This document shows positions 26,303-36,132 of a DNA stretch of 64,000 bases, one piece after another. Made by a program: the position numbers and the translations under genes. The notes under the pieces are model-generated. The model did no database searches, had not been told where the DNA came from, and worked only from the letters and a program-made list of their open reading frames with translations. Where the stretch lies: the NCBI RefSeq assembly GCF_013626205.1, contig NZ_QHJE01000001.1:1178001-1242000 (forward strand). Direction: 5' to 3'. The stretch's first letter is position 1; every line of letters begins with the position of its first letter. The stretch is from Hyphomicrobium methylovorum (GTDB lineage: Bacteria > Pseudomonadota > Alphaproteobacteria > Rhizobiales > Hyphomicrobiaceae).

Positions 26303-26355
26303 ACCCGCGCACGTGGACGCGACACCGTCCGCCAAAACTTCAAGCAGGAGGCATC

Positions 26356-26547
26356 ATGGCCGATACTGAACGTCTAGCCGAGATCGACCAGCGCATCGCG
26401 ATACTCAGAGCCAACCTTCGAGAACTCGTGGAGCAGGCAGCAGGCTTTTCAGGAGCCGCCAACGATGAGCTTGCTGCAGACCGGATTAACAAGCAGCAAG
26501 CCCAACTCGATGAACTTCTCAAAGAGCGCGACGAACTCGCGGGATGA
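26356..26547 (+). CDS. Small coiled-coil protein, unknown function
   Basis: 63 residues, almost entirely helical: ERLAEIDQRIAILRANLRELVEQAAGFSGAANDELAADRINKQQAQLDELLKERDEL reads as two heptad-rich helices with an AAGFSGAA turn. No signal peptide or Cys. CAGGAG 7 bases before ATG 26356 supports this start; the open frame begins earlier, inside the hydrolase gene. It probably forms a helical hairpin or dimer. It is cotranscribed with the dienelactone hydrolase gene on spacing. Confidence 0.72.
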   Translation: MADTERLAEIDQRIAILRANLRELVEQAAGFSGAANDELAADRINKQQAQLDELLKERDELAG

Positions 26548-26661
26548 TACCGTCTTTCGAGTGAAAGCAAGCCGCGGCGCCGATTGCGCAAGAGCTTTCA
26601 TAAGGCGCTGCGATTTGGGCGAAATGGCGCGGCGTGCTGTCCGGATTTTAGCGCGTGCGAC

Positions 26662-27555
26662 TTACGCGACTTTATCAGTCGGCCACCAGTCGTGGAGATG
26701 AAGCCGGACACGCGGCACAAGAGCGAACGAGCGCACCAATCGTTCGGCACAACGAACATAAGCTCCGTCATTCATCGCGGCGGCGGCTTCTTCCAACGCA
26801 AGCCAAGCCTTTAGCTTTCGCCTATGTGCCGAAGTCGTGAGGTCCGATCCCGATGCGAGGTACTTCTGCCTCAATATCGCTGCCGCAGGATCGACGTCGC
26901 GTCGTCGAGCGTTGCCTCCCCGGCGAATGCGCGCGCCGACGACTGGCGCCACGGCAAGTTTTGCTCCGCGGCTCACCAACCGGATGAAGATATCGAGGTC
27001 TTCAAGCCTTCTCAGGCGTTCGTCGTAACCACCGGCATCAAGCAGAAGTTGGCGCGGCGCTAATACAGTCGAGCCGGGACTGAACCAGCAACCGCCGCAG
27101 AAATCTGCAATCTCGCTACTCGGACGCGGCACTTTCGGTGACGCTCGCTCGCCTGCCTCACTTACCGGCCACCATCCACACGCGACAATTGTCTTCTCTG
27201 GATTTGCAAGACCGGAGAGATAAGCGACTTGGGTCGCGAGCTTGTTTTCCTCCCAGGTGTCGTCGCTATCGAGGAAGGCCACGTGAGATGTCGAAAGAGC
27301 GTTCAATCCAGCCTGACGAGCTGCTGATGGACCGCGATTTTCCGTAAAGCGAATGATGTGAGCGTCGAGGCCGCCAAGCACATCCTGCGGCAAGTGCAAG
27401 GGCGGCTCCGATCCATCGTCGACGACAACAAGACGATCGGGCCGCAGCGTTTGCGCGGCGACCGAGGCAACGGCCACCAGCAAGTCTTTCTGGCGATTGA
27501 ACGCCGGAATGATAACGCCGATGCTAATCGGTTCTGTTCGCCGATCTTCAGCCAT
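26662..27555 (-). CDS. Family 2 glycosyltransferase
   Basis: 297 residues of GT-A fold: GVIIPAFNRQKDLLVAVASVAAQT (~13-36), DRLVVVDDGS with the first nucleotide-binding Asp, FLDSDDTWEENKL as the DxD metal site (~95), and GGYDERLRRLEDLDIFIRLVSRG containing the ED acceptor-base motif. It would move a sugar from a nucleotide donor to a polysaccharide or glycolipid. No transmembrane segment is present. It follows gmd and fcl on the same strand by 31 bases, so GDP-fucose or GDP-mannose is a plausible donor (inference from position). Confidence 0.88.
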   Translation of the reverse strand: MAEDRRTEPISIGVIIPAFNRQKDLLVAVASVAAQTLRPDRLVVVDDGSEPPLHLPQDVLGGLDAHIIRFTENRGPSAARQAGLNALSTSHVAFLDSDDTWEENKLATQVAYLSGLANPEKTIVACGWWPVSEAGERASPKVPRPSSEIADFCGGCWFSPGSTVLAPRQLLLDAGGYDERLRRLEDLDIFIRLVSRGAKLAVAPVVGARIRRGGNARRRDVDPAAAILRQKYLASGSDLTTSAHRRKLKAWLALEEAAAAMNDGAYVRCAERLVRSFALVPRVRLHLHDWWPTDKVA

Positions 27556-27586
27556 CGTTGGGCTCTGACCTTTTGAGGCTCTTTTT

Positions 27587-28540
27587 CTACGTGCTCAAGC
27601 GGGCCGTCGCTTCATTGGCTTTGAACCAGTCGTAGGCATCACGAAGACCAGAGCGCAGATCATAGCGCGGACGCCAGCCCGTCGCGCTCAAGCGAGACAC
27701 GTCCAACAGCTTGCCCGGTGTGCCATCCGGCTTGGTCGTATCCGTTTCGATGCGGCCTTCAAAACCGACGATTTCGCAAATGAGATGCGTCAGATCGATG
27801 ATGGGAATATCTTCGCCGCTCCCCACATTGACGTGCTCTGCTTCAGAATACGTCTTCATGAGGTGTACGACCGCACTCGCTGCATCATCGACATGAAGAA
27901 ATTCGCGCCGCGGGCTGCCCGTTCCCCAGACTACAATGCGATCCGCACCAGACTTTTTTGCTTCGTGGACCTTGCGAAGCAAAGCCGGAATGACGTGGCT
28001 TTTCTCGAGGTCGTAGTTGTCGCCCGGGCCATAGAGATTGGTCGGCATCGCCGAAATAAAATCGACGCCGTACTGACGGCGATAGGCTTCGCAGAGTTTC
28101 AACCCGGCGATCTTCGCTATCGCATACCATTCGTTGGTCGGCTCGAGGCTGCCGGTTAGAAGTGCGTTTTCCGGAATCGGCTGGGGTGCGAACTTCGGAT
28201 AGATGCAGGATGAGCCAAGATAGAGCAGCTTCTGAACGCCCGAGCGAAAGGCGGCGTCGATGACGTTCGTCTCAATCGCGAGGTTGTCGTAGAGAAACTC
28301 TGCCGGATATGTGTCGTTGGCCAGGATGCCGCCAACCTTCGCAGCAGCAAGGAAAACAGCGTCCGGCTTTTCGCGTTCGAACCAAGTGCGGACGTCGCTT
28401 TGTTCGCGGAGATCGAGTTCGCTCCGGCTTGCCGTCAGTATTTCGCAGTCTTCAGACGCCAGCTGCCGTGCGATTGCAGACCCGACCATGCCGCGATGGC
28501 CCGACACAAACACGCGCTTGTTTCTCAGTTCGAAACTCAT
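27587..28540 (-). CDS. fcl: GDP-L-fucose synthase Fcl (WcaG)
   Basis: 317 residues of the extended SDR family. The NADP site [10 protein letters not shown] is at 11-20, [14 protein letters not shown] holds Ser110/111, and Tyr139 and Lys143 are in [11 protein letters not shown]. The enzyme epimerises and reduces GDP-4-keto-6-deoxymannose, the product of Gmd, to GDP-L-fucose. [28 protein letters not shown] is the family signature. I chose ATG 28540, which has AAGGA upstream and where homology begins; the open frame reaches 28633 inside gmd. The gene lies 55 bases after gmd. Confidence 0.95.
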   Translation of the reverse strand: MSFELRNKRVFVSGHRGMVGSAIARQLASEDCEILTASRSELDLREQSDVRTWFEREKPDAVFLAAAKVGGILANDTYPAEFLYDNLAIETNVIDAAFRSGVQKLLYLGSSCIYPKFAPQPIPENALLTGSLEPTNEWYAIAKIAGLKLCEAYRRQYGVDFISAMPTNLYGPGDNYDLEKSHVIPALLRKVHEAKKSGADRIVVWGTGSPRREFLHVDDAASAVVHLMKTYSEAEHVNVGSGEDIPIIDLTHLICEIVGFEGRIETDTTKPDGTPGKLLDVSRLSATGWRPRYDLRSGLRDAYDWFKANEATARLST

Positions 28541-28595
28541 CGCCGGGTCCTTGAAGTGTGATCGCGCGGTTGCACTTAACCTATGCGCCGCAACG

Positions 28596-29666
28596 CTATT
28601 CGTTGATGGTGCTGCGCCAGCCTTCTCTCTCAAGCAGTGCGATATCGGAAGCCACCATTTCCTTCACGAGTTCGGGGAACGTGACCTTATGCTGCCAGCC
28701 AAGCTGAGCGCGCGCTTTTGACGGATCGCCCAGCAGCAAGTCGACCTCGGTCGGGCGGAAGTACTGCGGATCAATGCGCACGATCACATTACCGGTGGCG
28801 CTGTCGCATCCGGTTTCATCTACGCCCGTGCCGTTCCAAGCGATGGTAATTCCGATTTCCTGATACGAGCGCTCGACGAACTCGCGGACCGAATGCGTTT
28901 CGCCTGTCGCGAGCACAAAATCGTCCGCCTGATCGTTCTGAACGATCTTCCACATGCCTTCGACGTAGTCCTTTGCGTGTCCCCAATCGCGCTTGGCGTC
29001 GAGATTGCCGAGGTAAAGCGTCGACTGCAGACCGGCGCTATGACGTGCGACGGCGCGGGTAATTTTTCGAGTGACGAACGTCTCGCCGCGGATCGGGCTT
29101 TCGTGATTGAAGAGAATGCCGTTCGAAGCATGCATTCCGTATGCTTCGCGGTAGTTCACCGTGATCCAATACGCATAGAGCTTGGCAACGCCATAGGGCG
29201 AACGGGGATAGAACGGTGTCGTTTCTCTTTGCGGCGTTTCCTGCACCTTGCCGTACAGTTCGGATGTGGACGCCTGATAAAAGCGCACCTTGTCTTTTAG
29301 GTTGAGAATTCGGATGGCTTCGAGAAAGCGCAGCACACCGACAGCATCGGCATTGGCCGTATATTCCGGCGTATCGAAACTGACCTGCACGTGGCTCTGC
29401 GCGGCGAGGTTATAGATCTCGTCAGGCTGGGTTTCCTGCAGCAAACGAATGATATTCGTTGAATCGGTCAAGTCGCCGTAGTGCAGAAAGAACGATGTCT
29501 CGCGGTCGTGCGGGTCTTGATACAGTTCATCGACGCGCTGCGTATTGAACGAGGACGAGCGCCTTTTTATGCCGTGTACGACGTATCCCTTATCGAGCAG
29601 GAAGCGCGCAAGGTAAGCTCCGTCCTGCCCGGTTACACCCGAGATCAATGCGGTCTTCTGTGCCAA
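28596..29666 (-). CDS. gmd: GDP-mannose 4,6-dehydratase Gmd
   Basis: 356 residues. The Rossmann motif [11 protein letters not shown] is at 10-20; the catalytic group is Thr134 in [11 protein letters not shown] with Tyr158 and Lys162 in [30 protein letters not shown] and [27 protein letters not shown] are diagnostic for Gmd. It converts GDP-mannose to GDP-4-keto-6-deoxymannose, the precursor for Fcl. It heads a three-gene minus-strand run with fcl and a glycosyltransferase. Its start is 23 bases from the 3' end of tRNA-Leu on the same strand. Confidence 0.97.
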   Translation of the reverse strand: MAQKTALISGVTGQDGAYLARFLLDKGYVVHGIKRRSSSFNTQRVDELYQDPHDRETSFFLHYGDLTDSTNIIRLLQETQPDEIYNLAAQSHVQVSFDTPEYTANADAVGVLRFLEAIRILNLKDKVRFYQASTSELYGKVQETPQRETTPFYPRSPYGVAKLYAYWITVNYREAYGMHASNGILFNHESPIRGETFVTRKITRAVARHSAGLQSTLYLGNLDAKRDWGHAKDYVEGMWKIVQNDQADDFVLATGETHSVREFVERSYQEIGITIAWNGTGVDETGCDSATGNVIVRIDPQYFRPTEVDLLLGDPSKARAQLGWQHKVTFPELVKEMVASDIALLEREGWRSTINE

Positions 29667-29689
29667 AGCGGAGTGCTCCCCGTGCTTCT

Positions 29690-29776
29690 TGGTGCGGACG
29701 GAGGGACTCGAACCCTCACGAGGTCACCCTCTCAGGATTTTAAGTCCTGTGTGTCTACCGATTCCACCACGTCCGC
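29690..29776 (-). tRNA. tRNA-Leu, anticodon UAA
   Basis: A class II tRNA of 87 bases including an encoded 3' CCA. The 7-bp acceptor pairs 29694-29700 with 29770-29776, the anticodon stem CAGGA/TCCTG encloses loop CTTAAAA giving UAA, a long variable arm is present, and the T-arm holds GGTTCGAGTCC. It reads Leu codons UUA and UUG. Confidence 0.96.
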
Positions 29777-29877
29777 CTTGAGGGGTCTTATGCCGGGTCG
29801 CGCCGGGGAGCGCAACTCGTGACCATCCGCCAATCGTTTCCTTTTGGCGCAGATAGTTCAGAGACGACCAGATCTAG

Positions 29878-30387
29878 CTAAGTCCGGCTTTCAGTGGAAG
29901 GCGGCGCTTTTGGCGCAGTGCCGCCGAGACCCCGCGCCCTCTTCATCAGCGCAAGGAGCTCATCGGGCCTGTCGACGTCCAGCGTATGGGGATATTGCCG
30001 GTCGCGGCCAACGAGCGTGTTCGAAACTTTGCCGTTTGCATCCATAAAAATCGTGCGCGGAACGTAGTTTCCGTCTTTCGAGAAAATGCCATTCACCTCG
30101 CGATCGACATCCGCGTCGACGAGGATCATCACGAAGTCTTTCGAGGCTGCAACGATTTCCGGATTCTTGAATAAAAGGCGGAAGCGCTTGCAGACCGAGC
30201 ACCACGTGGTGTGGAACACCATGATTGCAGGGCGGCCGGTTTGAGCCGATTCAGAAATGCCGGAGCGCACGTCGCGCCAAGCGATGTCTTTCCCGTTCCA
30301 GAGGTCTGCGTGTGGGGCCGGTCTAGCAATCGCAGCGAAAGGCACAGCGATCAGAAGCGCAAGAGCGCAGACAATCGAACGGAGCAT
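29878..30387 (-). CDS. Periplasmic thioredoxin-like protein
   Basis: 169 residues with a signal peptide (LRSIVCALALLIAVPFAAIA, cleavage near residue 22). The thioredoxin fold has its redox pair C63-C66 in FHTTWCSVCKRF, with the cis-Pro in NYVPRTIFMD. This resembles the DsbD-gamma/thioredoxin_7 group rather than classic TrxA, so a role as a periplasmic thiol reductant or oxidase is likely. The C-terminus is Pro/Ala-rich and disordered. It is a single gene between tRNA-Leu and panE on the same strand. Confidence 0.85.
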   Translation of the reverse strand: MLRSIVCALALLIAVPFAAIARPAPHADLWNGKDIAWRDVRSGISESAQTGRPAIMVFHTTWCSVCKRFRLLFKNPEIVAASKDFVMILVDADVDREVNGIFSKDGNYVPRTIFMDANGKVSNTLVGRDRQYPHTLDVDRPDELLALMKRARGLGGTAPKAPPSTESRT

Positions 30388-30470
30388 CGAACGCTTTCCA
30401 CGTTGCTAATGGCCGATTGTGTTGCCTCGGCTGAGGAAAGCGAAATTAAATCGCGGTCATCTTTGAGCGG

Positions 30471-31409
30471 TCATTGGCGTGGCGCTTCAGACGCCGTCAG
30501 CCGATTTTGATAGGCCTGCATGTGCGTGTACGCGATGTTGAGCAGCGGCGTCTGCACGCCTAATTCGCGGCCGCGGCGGATAAGATCTCCGATAGTGTGA
30601 TCGGCCTCAATTCTATTGCCACGTTGAATGTCTCGCAGCATCGATGCGGAAATATCGGAGGTTGGATCCGTCAGCGTTGGCCGAACCATCTGCATCGTGG
30701 CATCTCGCGGACTATGGCCGCTGGCCTCGGCGACGGCGCAGCATTCGTCGAGCATACCGGTGATTGTTTTCTCGCCGTTGTCGGTGCGGACGATCTCGCC
30801 GATAGAGGCGCGCATCAGGCACGTCGAACCGGCCAGCGTTGCGAGCAGCACCCATTTTTCCCACATCGCACCGACGACGTCGTCAGGGTGGCGCACGTCA
30901 AAACCGCCGCGCAGCAGTTCTTGATCGATCCTGTCGGATGCCGCCTTTTGGCCCGGCGTGCGCGGCCCCTGCGTCAACGATGCATACCCGCTCAAAAGGC
31001 GGATGCGACCGTCGGCTTCGAGCACAACGCTCAGGTGGCAGGTGCCTCCAAGCACGTGCGCGCGTCCGAATGCCGTATCGAGATCGTCCAGGTGGCGCAT
31101 GCCGTTCAGAACCGGCAGAACCATCGTCTGCTTGCCGACGGCGGGACGGATTGCCTCAATCGCTCCGGCAAGATCGAACGCTTTGGCGCTTACGATCACG
31201 ACATCATACGGTCCCGCAAGGTTCTCAGCCGTGACCGCATGAACCGGGGTCGTTAGCGTGCCATCCGCAGCTTCGATAACCAGTCCGTCGCTCATCAGGC
31301 GGTCGCGCCGCGGCGGACGGACGAGAAAGGTGACGTCAGCGCCCGCTTTGGCCAGGAAGCCACCAAAATAGCCGCCAGTGGCGCCCGCTCCGAGGATTAG
31401 AATACGCAT
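30471..31409 (-). CDS. panE: Ketopantoate reductase (2-dehydropantoate 2-reductase) family
   Basis: 312 residues from ATG 31409. The NADP site MRILILGAGATGGYFGG opens the protein. VIVSAKAFDLAGAIEAI contains the catalytic Lys, and the C-terminal helical domain holds EKWVLLATLAGSTCL and the Ser-Asp pair region SDISASMLRDIQRGNRIEADHTIGD, which is the strongest family mark. It reduces ketopantoate to pantoate for coenzyme A synthesis. Many bacteria have several paralogues acting on other 2-keto acids, so the panE symbol is tentative. The open frame extends to 31457 with no supporting homology. Confidence 0.88.
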   Translation of the reverse strand: MRILILGAGATGGYFGGFLAKAGADVTFLVRPPRRDRLMSDGLVIEAADGTLTTPVHAVTAENLAGPYDVVIVSAKAFDLAGAIEAIRPAVGKQTMVLPVLNGMRHLDDLDTAFGRAHVLGGTCHLSVVLEADGRIRLLSGYASLTQGPRTPGQKAASDRIDQELLRGGFDVRHPDDVVGAMWEKWVLLATLAGSTCLMRASIGEIVRTDNGEKTITGMLDECCAVAEASGHSPRDATMQMVRPTLTDPTSDISASMLRDIQRGNRIEADHTIGDLIRRGRELGVQTPLLNIAYTHMQAYQNRLTASEAPRQ

Positions 31410-31586
31410 TCCGCTAACTCTTCCATGCTCGTGACCGCCTTTCGTTCCTAGTCCCATCGACGCCCGCTCGCCAGACTCTATTGGTCGCGGCTCGCTATCT
31501 GGCCGCAGCGATCGCCAGCCGTTGGACGCAGGTCGAGAGACGAACGATCACGGGTTTTCACAAAAGCGGGTGATTTCGCGCACGGG

Positions 31587-31762
31587 GAGTTGTTTGGCGC
31601 GCAATGTGCGATGCACGTATTTTGGCAGATGACGCAGGCCGTGACCTGGCCGGAAGCGTCTTGTTGGTTTCGCGTTCCTCAATGCTGGGAGCGCATCGTT
31701 TAGTCCCTGACTCGCGAAACAACTCGGCGCCCTCCGAAACCGGACGGGCGCCGATTTTTTTC
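31587..31762 (+). ncRNA. Candidate structured small RNA (6S-RNA-like layout)
   Basis: No gene on the plus strand precedes this, yet a strong plus-strand terminator ends it. GAGTTGTTT at 31587-31595 pairs perfectly with AAACAACTC at 31717-31725 and, past one mismatch, GCG pairs with CGC. CGATGC (31609-31614) pairs with GCATCG (31693-31698), and GACGC/GCGTC (31631-31635 with 31656-31660) closes an inner hairpin. A long closing stem, bubble and terminal hairpin over ~140 bases is the general plan of 6S RNA. I cannot match conserved 6S positions from memory, and the terminator may instead serve aspS. Confidence 0.42.
31725..31762 (+). terminator. Strong intrinsic terminator between panE and aspS
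   Basis: Stem 31725-31732 with 31746-31753, extended by TCCG/CGGA around an AAAC loop with one bulge, then ATTTTTTT on the plus strand. On the minus strand the tail is GAGTTGTTTCG, weaker, so aspS termination is possible but second best. Confidence 0.85.
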
Positions 31763-31779
31763 TCATAAGGCCGCGTCGT

Positions 31780-33591
31780 TCAGGCCTTCTTTTCCGGCGC
31801 GACGATGCGGACGGAGAGTTCGCGCAATTGTTTCGGGGCGACTTCGCTCGGTGCGCCCATCAGCAGATCGTTCGCCTGCTGGTTCATCGGGAACAGCGCA
31901 ACTTCGCGAACCGTCTTTCCGCCGGTGATCAGCATGACGATACGTTCGATGCCTGCCGCCATGCCGCCATGCGGTGGGGCCCCGTACTGGAACGCACGGA
32001 AGAGGCCGCCGAAGCGCTGCTCGACAACTTCGGGTCCAAGGCCCGCAATGCCGAACGCCTTTATCATCGCATCCGGCTTGTGGTTACGGATGCCACCTGA
32101 GGCAATCTCATATCCGTTGCAGACGATGTCGTACTGATACGCCTTGAGCTTCAGGCGTGCTTCATCCGTTGTTGCAGCGTCGAGAGCTTCGCTGCCACCT
32201 TGTGGCATCGAAAACGGATTGTGCGAGAAGTCGATTTTCTTCTCGTCTTCGTTCCACTCGTAGAATGGAAAATCGACGATCCATGCGAGTTCGAACCTGT
32301 TTTCGTCGATAAGTTTCAGCTCCTGGCCCACGCGGTCACGCGCAAGGCCTGCGAACTTGTAAAAGTTCGCCGGATTGCCTGCCGTGAAGAAAACGGCGTC
32401 GCCATCCTTCAGGCCGAGCTGTGTCTTGATGGCGGTTGCCCGCTCCGGACCAATGTTCTTGGCAACGGGGCCAGCGCCGCCCTCTTCACCCTCGCGCCAG
32501 AAGATATAGCCGAGGCCGGGCTGGCCTTCGCCTTGAGCCCAGGAATTCATGCGGTCGCAGAATGCACGGCTGCCGCCGCCCGGTGCGGGTATCGCCCAGA
32601 CGCGAACTTTCGCATCCTTCTCGATCATACCGGCAAAGACTTTGAACCCCGAGCCGCGGAAGTGCTCAGTTACGTCCGCCATCTCGATCGGGTTGCGAAG
32701 GTCTGGCTTGTCCGAGCCGTACTTGGCGATCGCCGTGTCGTAGGGAATGCGCGGCCAGTTGTTCGTGACCGGCTTGCCGTTCGCGAATTCTTCGAAGAGG
32801 CCCGTGAGAACCGGCTCCATCGTCTGGAACACGTCTTCCTGCTCGACAAAGCTCATTTCAACGTCGAGCTGGTAGAACTCGCCCGGCAGGCGATCGGCGC
32901 GCGGGTCTTCATCGCGGAAGCAAGGCGCGATCTGGAAATAGCGGTCGAAGCCCGAGATCATCAACAGTTGCTTATACTGCTGAGGAGCCTGCGGCAGGGC
33001 ATAGAACTTGCCCGCATGGATGCGGCTCGGCACGAGGAAGTCGCGCGCACCTTCGGGGCTCGACGCGGTCAGGATGGGCGTCGGAAATTCGTTGAAGCCC
33101 GCTTCGTGCATGCGGTTGCGGATGGAGCGCGTGATCTCAAGCCGCTTCATGATGATCGCGTGCAGCGTTTCACGCCGGAGATCAAGGAAGCGGTACTGCA
33201 GGCGCAAATCCTCGGGGTAATCGGGCTCGCCGAATACCGGAACCGGCAGCTCCTTCGCGGACGACAGAACTTCGATTTCGGTGGCGTATAGCTCGATGTC
33301 ACCGGTCGGCAGATCGGCGTTAACCGTACCCGCCGGGCGGTCGCGCACCTTGCCGTCAATCCGGATGACCCATTCCGAGCGCACCAGCTCTGCGGTTTTG
33401 AACGCTGCACTGTCCGGATCGGCGACAACCTGCGTCAGGCCGTAATGATCCCGAAGGTCAATAAACAGCACGCCGCCGTGGTCGCGCACACGGTGCACCC
33501 AGCCTGAAAGGCGGACGTCGGTGCCGACGTCGCTTTTTCTGAGAGCGCCACAGGTGTGCGTGCGGTAACGATGCAGCTTAGCCTCGGCCAT
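31780..33591 (-). CDS. aspS: Aspartate-tRNA ligase (likely Asp/Asn type)
   Basis: 603 residues. An N-terminal OB-fold anticodon domain ([27 protein letters not shown]) is followed by the class II catalytic core: motif 2 [24 protein letters not shown], the GAD insert and motif 3 [14 protein letters not shown]. Charging is with aspartate; in many alphaproteobacteria the enzyme is non-discriminating and GatCAB finishes tRNA-Asn, which cannot be judged here. Start ATG 33591 matches the family N-terminus [15 protein letters not shown], while the open frame reaches 33744. It is divergent from rnd. Confidence 0.96.
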   Translation of the reverse strand: MAEAKLHRYRTHTCGALRKSDVGTDVRLSGWVHRVRDHGGVLFIDLRDHYGLTQVVADPDSAAFKTAELVRSEWVIRIDGKVRDRPAGTVNADLPTGDIELYATEIEVLSSAKELPVPVFGEPDYPEDLRLQYRFLDLRRETLHAIIMKRLEITRSIRNRMHEAGFNEFPTPILTASSPEGARDFLVPSRIHAGKFYALPQAPQQYKQLLMISGFDRYFQIAPCFRDEDPRADRLPGEFYQLDVEMSFVEQEDVFQTMEPVLTGLFEEFANGKPVTNNWPRIPYDTAIAKYGSDKPDLRNPIEMADVTEHFRGSGFKVFAGMIEKDAKVRVWAIPAPGGGSRAFCDRMNSWAQGEGQPGLGYIFWREGEEGGAGPVAKNIGPERATAIKTQLGLKDGDAVFFTAGNPANFYKFAGLARDRVGQELKLIDENRFELAWIVDFPFYEWNEDEKKIDFSHNPFSMPQGGSEALDAATTDEARLKLKAYQYDIVCNGYEIASGGIRNHKPDAMIKAFGIAGLGPEVVEQRFGGLFRAFQYGAPPHGGMAAGIERIVMLITGGKTVREVALFPMNQQANDLLMGAPSEVAPKQLRELSVRIVAPEKKA

Positions 33592-33842
33592 GGCCGGATA
33601 ACCCTTCGCTCGACATGGGTGGAAATCGCCGCGAAAAGCGCATGAGGGCCGCGGAAAGTCAAGGATCGAACGGGTAGCGGACGGATCGGCGCAGGGCACA
33701 AGGCCTACCCGCCGATGGCCCGGCGGAGCCAATGCGAAACCCACACGGTGTAGCAGGGGCGCCCGATCGATTCACAAACATGGAAAATCGCGACCACGCC
33801 GATGGCGACAATACAAAAACGATACGCTATAGGCGTCACTCC

Positions 33843-35006
33843 ATGCACATGATCACCACCACGTCCGAGCTTTCAGCGCTGTGCGAGACGCTTGCCAAAA
33901 GTGACTACGTCACGGTCGACACGGAATTTCTGCGTGAGCAGACGTTCTGGCCGCTGCTTTGCCTCATCCAGCTCGCTGGTCCGGAAGCGGAAGCGGTGGT
34001 CGACCCCCTGACTCCGGGCCTCGATCTGGCGCCGTTTTATAAACTGATGGCCGACACTTCCACGGTGAAGGTGTTTCACGCCGCGCGGCAGGACATCGAA
34101 ATCGTATTTCTGAAATCCGGGGTCGTGCCGACGCCGATTTTCGATACGCAGATCGCGGCGATGGTTTGCGGCTTCGGCGACAGCATCAGCTACGTCAATC
34201 TGGTGAAGAAGACGGTTGGCGCCGACCTCGACAAGTCGTCTCGCTTTACGGATTGGAGCCGGCGGCCGCTTTCTGCGAAGCAACTCGACTATGCGCTCGC
34301 GGATGTGACGTACCTGCGTGACGTCTACGTCCATCTCAAGCAGATGCTGGACAAGACTGAGCGCACGCCCTGGCTTCAGGAAGAAGCGTCTGTTCTGACC
34401 AATCCGCACACTTACGACACGGACCCGGAGAACGCGTGGCAGCGTCTCAAACTGCGCGTCAAAGGACGGAAATCTTTGGCGGTACTTATCGAGCTTGCGG
34501 CGTGGCGCGAACGGTTGGCGCAATCGCTCGACGTGCCGCGCGGGCGTGTTCTTCGTGATGATGCACTCTACGACATCGCCAATCAGGTTCCGATGAGCGT
34601 CGAGGCGCTTGGGCAACTTCGTACGTTGTCGGACGGATTTGCACGTTCGCAGCGTGCCAAGGAAATTATCGAAGCGGTGAACGCGGGCTTGGCGCGCGAT
34701 CCCAAGACGCTGCCGAAGATCGAGCGCAATGAAGCGCTTTCTGCGCAGGCGAGCGCGACGCTGGAATTGCTGAAAGTACTGCTGAAATCGGCCGCTGCCG
34801 AGCACGGCGTTGCGCCTCGCATCATTGCCGATAGCGACGATCTTGAGCGGCTGGCAACGTCGGACGAAGCCAATATTCTGGCTTTGCAGGGATGGCGCCG
34901 GGCTTTGTTCGGAGAGGCGGCGCTGAAACTCAAGCGTGGCGAGCTGGCGTTGACGCTGGTCAAAGGCGAGGTCCGAGCGGTGCCTGCCGCCGTGGCCGCT
35001 CAGTAA
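33843..35006 (+). CDS. rnd: Ribonuclease D
   Basis: 387 residues. The DEDD 3'-5' exonuclease domain has D26 and E28 in VTVDTEFLRE, the ExoII Asp in VFHAARQDIEIVF and the ExoIII Tyr/Asp in LDYALADVTYLRDVY. Two HRDC-type helical regions follow (SLAVLIELAAWRERLAQSLDVPRGRVLRDDAL and the C-terminal ~100 residues), as in RNase D of tRNA and small RNA 3' trimming. ATG 33843 (MHMITTTSELSALCETL) is the homology-based start; the frame is open from 33732. It is divergent from aspS. Confidence 0.95.
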   Translation: MHMITTTSELSALCETLAKSDYVTVDTEFLREQTFWPLLCLIQLAGPEAEAVVDPLTPGLDLAPFYKLMADTSTVKVFHAARQDIEIVFLKSGVVPTPIFDTQIAAMVCGFGDSISYVNLVKKTVGADLDKSSRFTDWSRRPLSAKQLDYALADVTYLRDVYVHLKQMLDKTERTPWLQEEASVLTNPHTYDTDPENAWQRLKLRVKGRKSLAVLIELAAWRERLAQSLDVPRGRVLRDDALYDIANQVPMSVEALGQLRTLSDGFARSQRAKEIIEAVNAGLARDPKTLPKIERNEALSAQASATLELLKVLLKSAAAEHGVAPRIIADSDDLERLATSDEANILALQGWRRALFGEAALKLKRGELALTLVKGEVRAVPAAVAAQ

Positions 35007-35104
35007 GAATTCGACGGCGTCGCCGAGTCTTGCGCTGGACCTCCACCCGCATTCGCTGCGCTCATTCGGCCAAGGATGACGGTCGCGGATCAGCGCTAAT
35101 GGAG

Positions 35105-36064
35105 TTACTTCCGGCCGGGATCGTAGCTGTGTTTCTGGCGCCATTCCGAAAAGAAGTAGGAGAGGCTGTCGTCGATTTCGGTCGGCATGACGATGCGGAC
35201 CGTGACAAGCTGATCGCCGACCGCACCGCCTTTCGGCCGCACGCCCTTGCCCTTCAAGCGGAACGTTTTGCCTGAACTGGTGCCCTTAGGAATCGTAAGC
35301 TGCACGCGTCCCGACGGCGTCTGCACTTCGACGCGCCCGCCGAGCACGGCTTCATCGATCGTAATCGGCAGATCGAGCAGAATGTCTTCGCCCTCGCGCC
35401 GGAATTCCGGATGCGGACGAACCTTGATCTCAATGAGCGCATCACCCGCTTCGGAGCCCGGCGAACCCGGCGTGCCTTTGCCCTTCAGTCGCAGCACCTG
35501 CCCGTCAGTCACGCCTTCGGGCACCGTCAGGTCGAGCACGCCACCGTCTGGGAGCGTTACGCGCTTCTTGGCCCCGAGGACCGCTTCGAGAAAATCGATC
35601 TCCAGCGAATAGCGCAGATCCTGGCCGCGCGTCGCGAAGCCGTGACCATCGCGCCGCATGCCTCCGCCGCTTCCGAAGACGTCGGAGAAGATATCGGAAA
35701 AGCTGAAGTCGTCGAAACTGCCGGGACCACCTGGGCCGCCGGCCCCGCCCGCGCCCGCGCCACGGGTATATTGCGCGCCGCGGCGAGGACCACCTGTCGG
35801 CTGTTGGCTCCATTGGGGCCGCCGGGGGTCGCCCTTGGCATCGATCTCGCCAGCATCGTATTGCCGGCGCTTCTCGGGATCGCTCAGGATGTCGTTCGCG
35901 GCTGTGATTTTCTTGAAACGCTCTGCCGCAGCCGCATTGCCTTGATTGACATCAGGATGGCTGGCTTTGGCCTGTTTGCGGAACGCACTGCGGATTTCAT
36001 CCTCGGTCGCGCGCCGCGAGACGCCCAGTATTTCGTAGAGGTCTTCCGCCATGGAGGCCGTCAT
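35105..36064 (-). CDS. DnaJ-type chaperone without zinc finger (CbpA/class B-like)
   Basis: 319 residues. A J domain (~8-72) with HPD at 36-38 is followed by a Gly-rich linker (GAGAGGAGGPGGPGSFDDFSFSDIFSDVFGSGGG) and the two beta-sandwich DnaJ C-terminal domains (YSLEIDFLEAVLGAKKRVTLPDG; LDLPITIDEAVLGGRVEVQTPSG). No CxxCxGxG zinc repeats exist, so it is not DnaJ itself. It should stimulate DnaK ATPase and deliver clients. AGGAA upstream supports ATG 36064; an alternative is ATG 36052. Downstream of ppx by 68 bases. Confidence 0.92.
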   Translation of the reverse strand: MTASMAEDLYEILGVSRRATEDEIRSAFRKQAKASHPDVNQGNAAAAERFKKITAANDILSDPEKRRQYDAGEIDAKGDPRRPQWSQQPTGGPRRGAQYTRGAGAGGAGGPGGPGSFDDFSFSDIFSDVFGSGGGMRRDGHGFATRGQDLRYSLEIDFLEAVLGAKKRVTLPDGGVLDLTVPEGVTDGQVLRLKGKGTPGSPGSEAGDALIEIKVRPHPEFRREGEDILLDLPITIDEAVLGGRVEVQTPSGRVQLTIPKGTSSGKTFRLKGKGVRPKGGAVGDQLVTVRIVMPTEIDDSLSYFFSEWRQKHSYDPGRK

Positions 36065-36132
36065 CGTTCCTGCAGTTCGCCTTACGCACTCTACCAGACT
36101 TTTGGGCGCTGCAAGCGAGGCTTACTGCCTCT

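Noticed and set aside
29690-29776. tRNA-Leu as an integration site with a flanking direct repeat
   Set aside because: I saw no second copy of the tRNA 3' end and no integrase gene in the window, so there is no direct evidence of an island.
31636-31656. Resemblance of CCTGGCCGGAAGCG to the SRP RNA (4.5S) tip
   Set aside because: The conserved GGAAGGAAGCAGCC core is missing, so SRP RNA is not supported.
31548-31766. A 72-residue minus-strand frame in the panE-aspS gap
   Set aside because: It runs through the terminator and the predicted RNA stems, is Arg/Pro-biased as antisense frames of GC-rich DNA are, and has no ribosome site.
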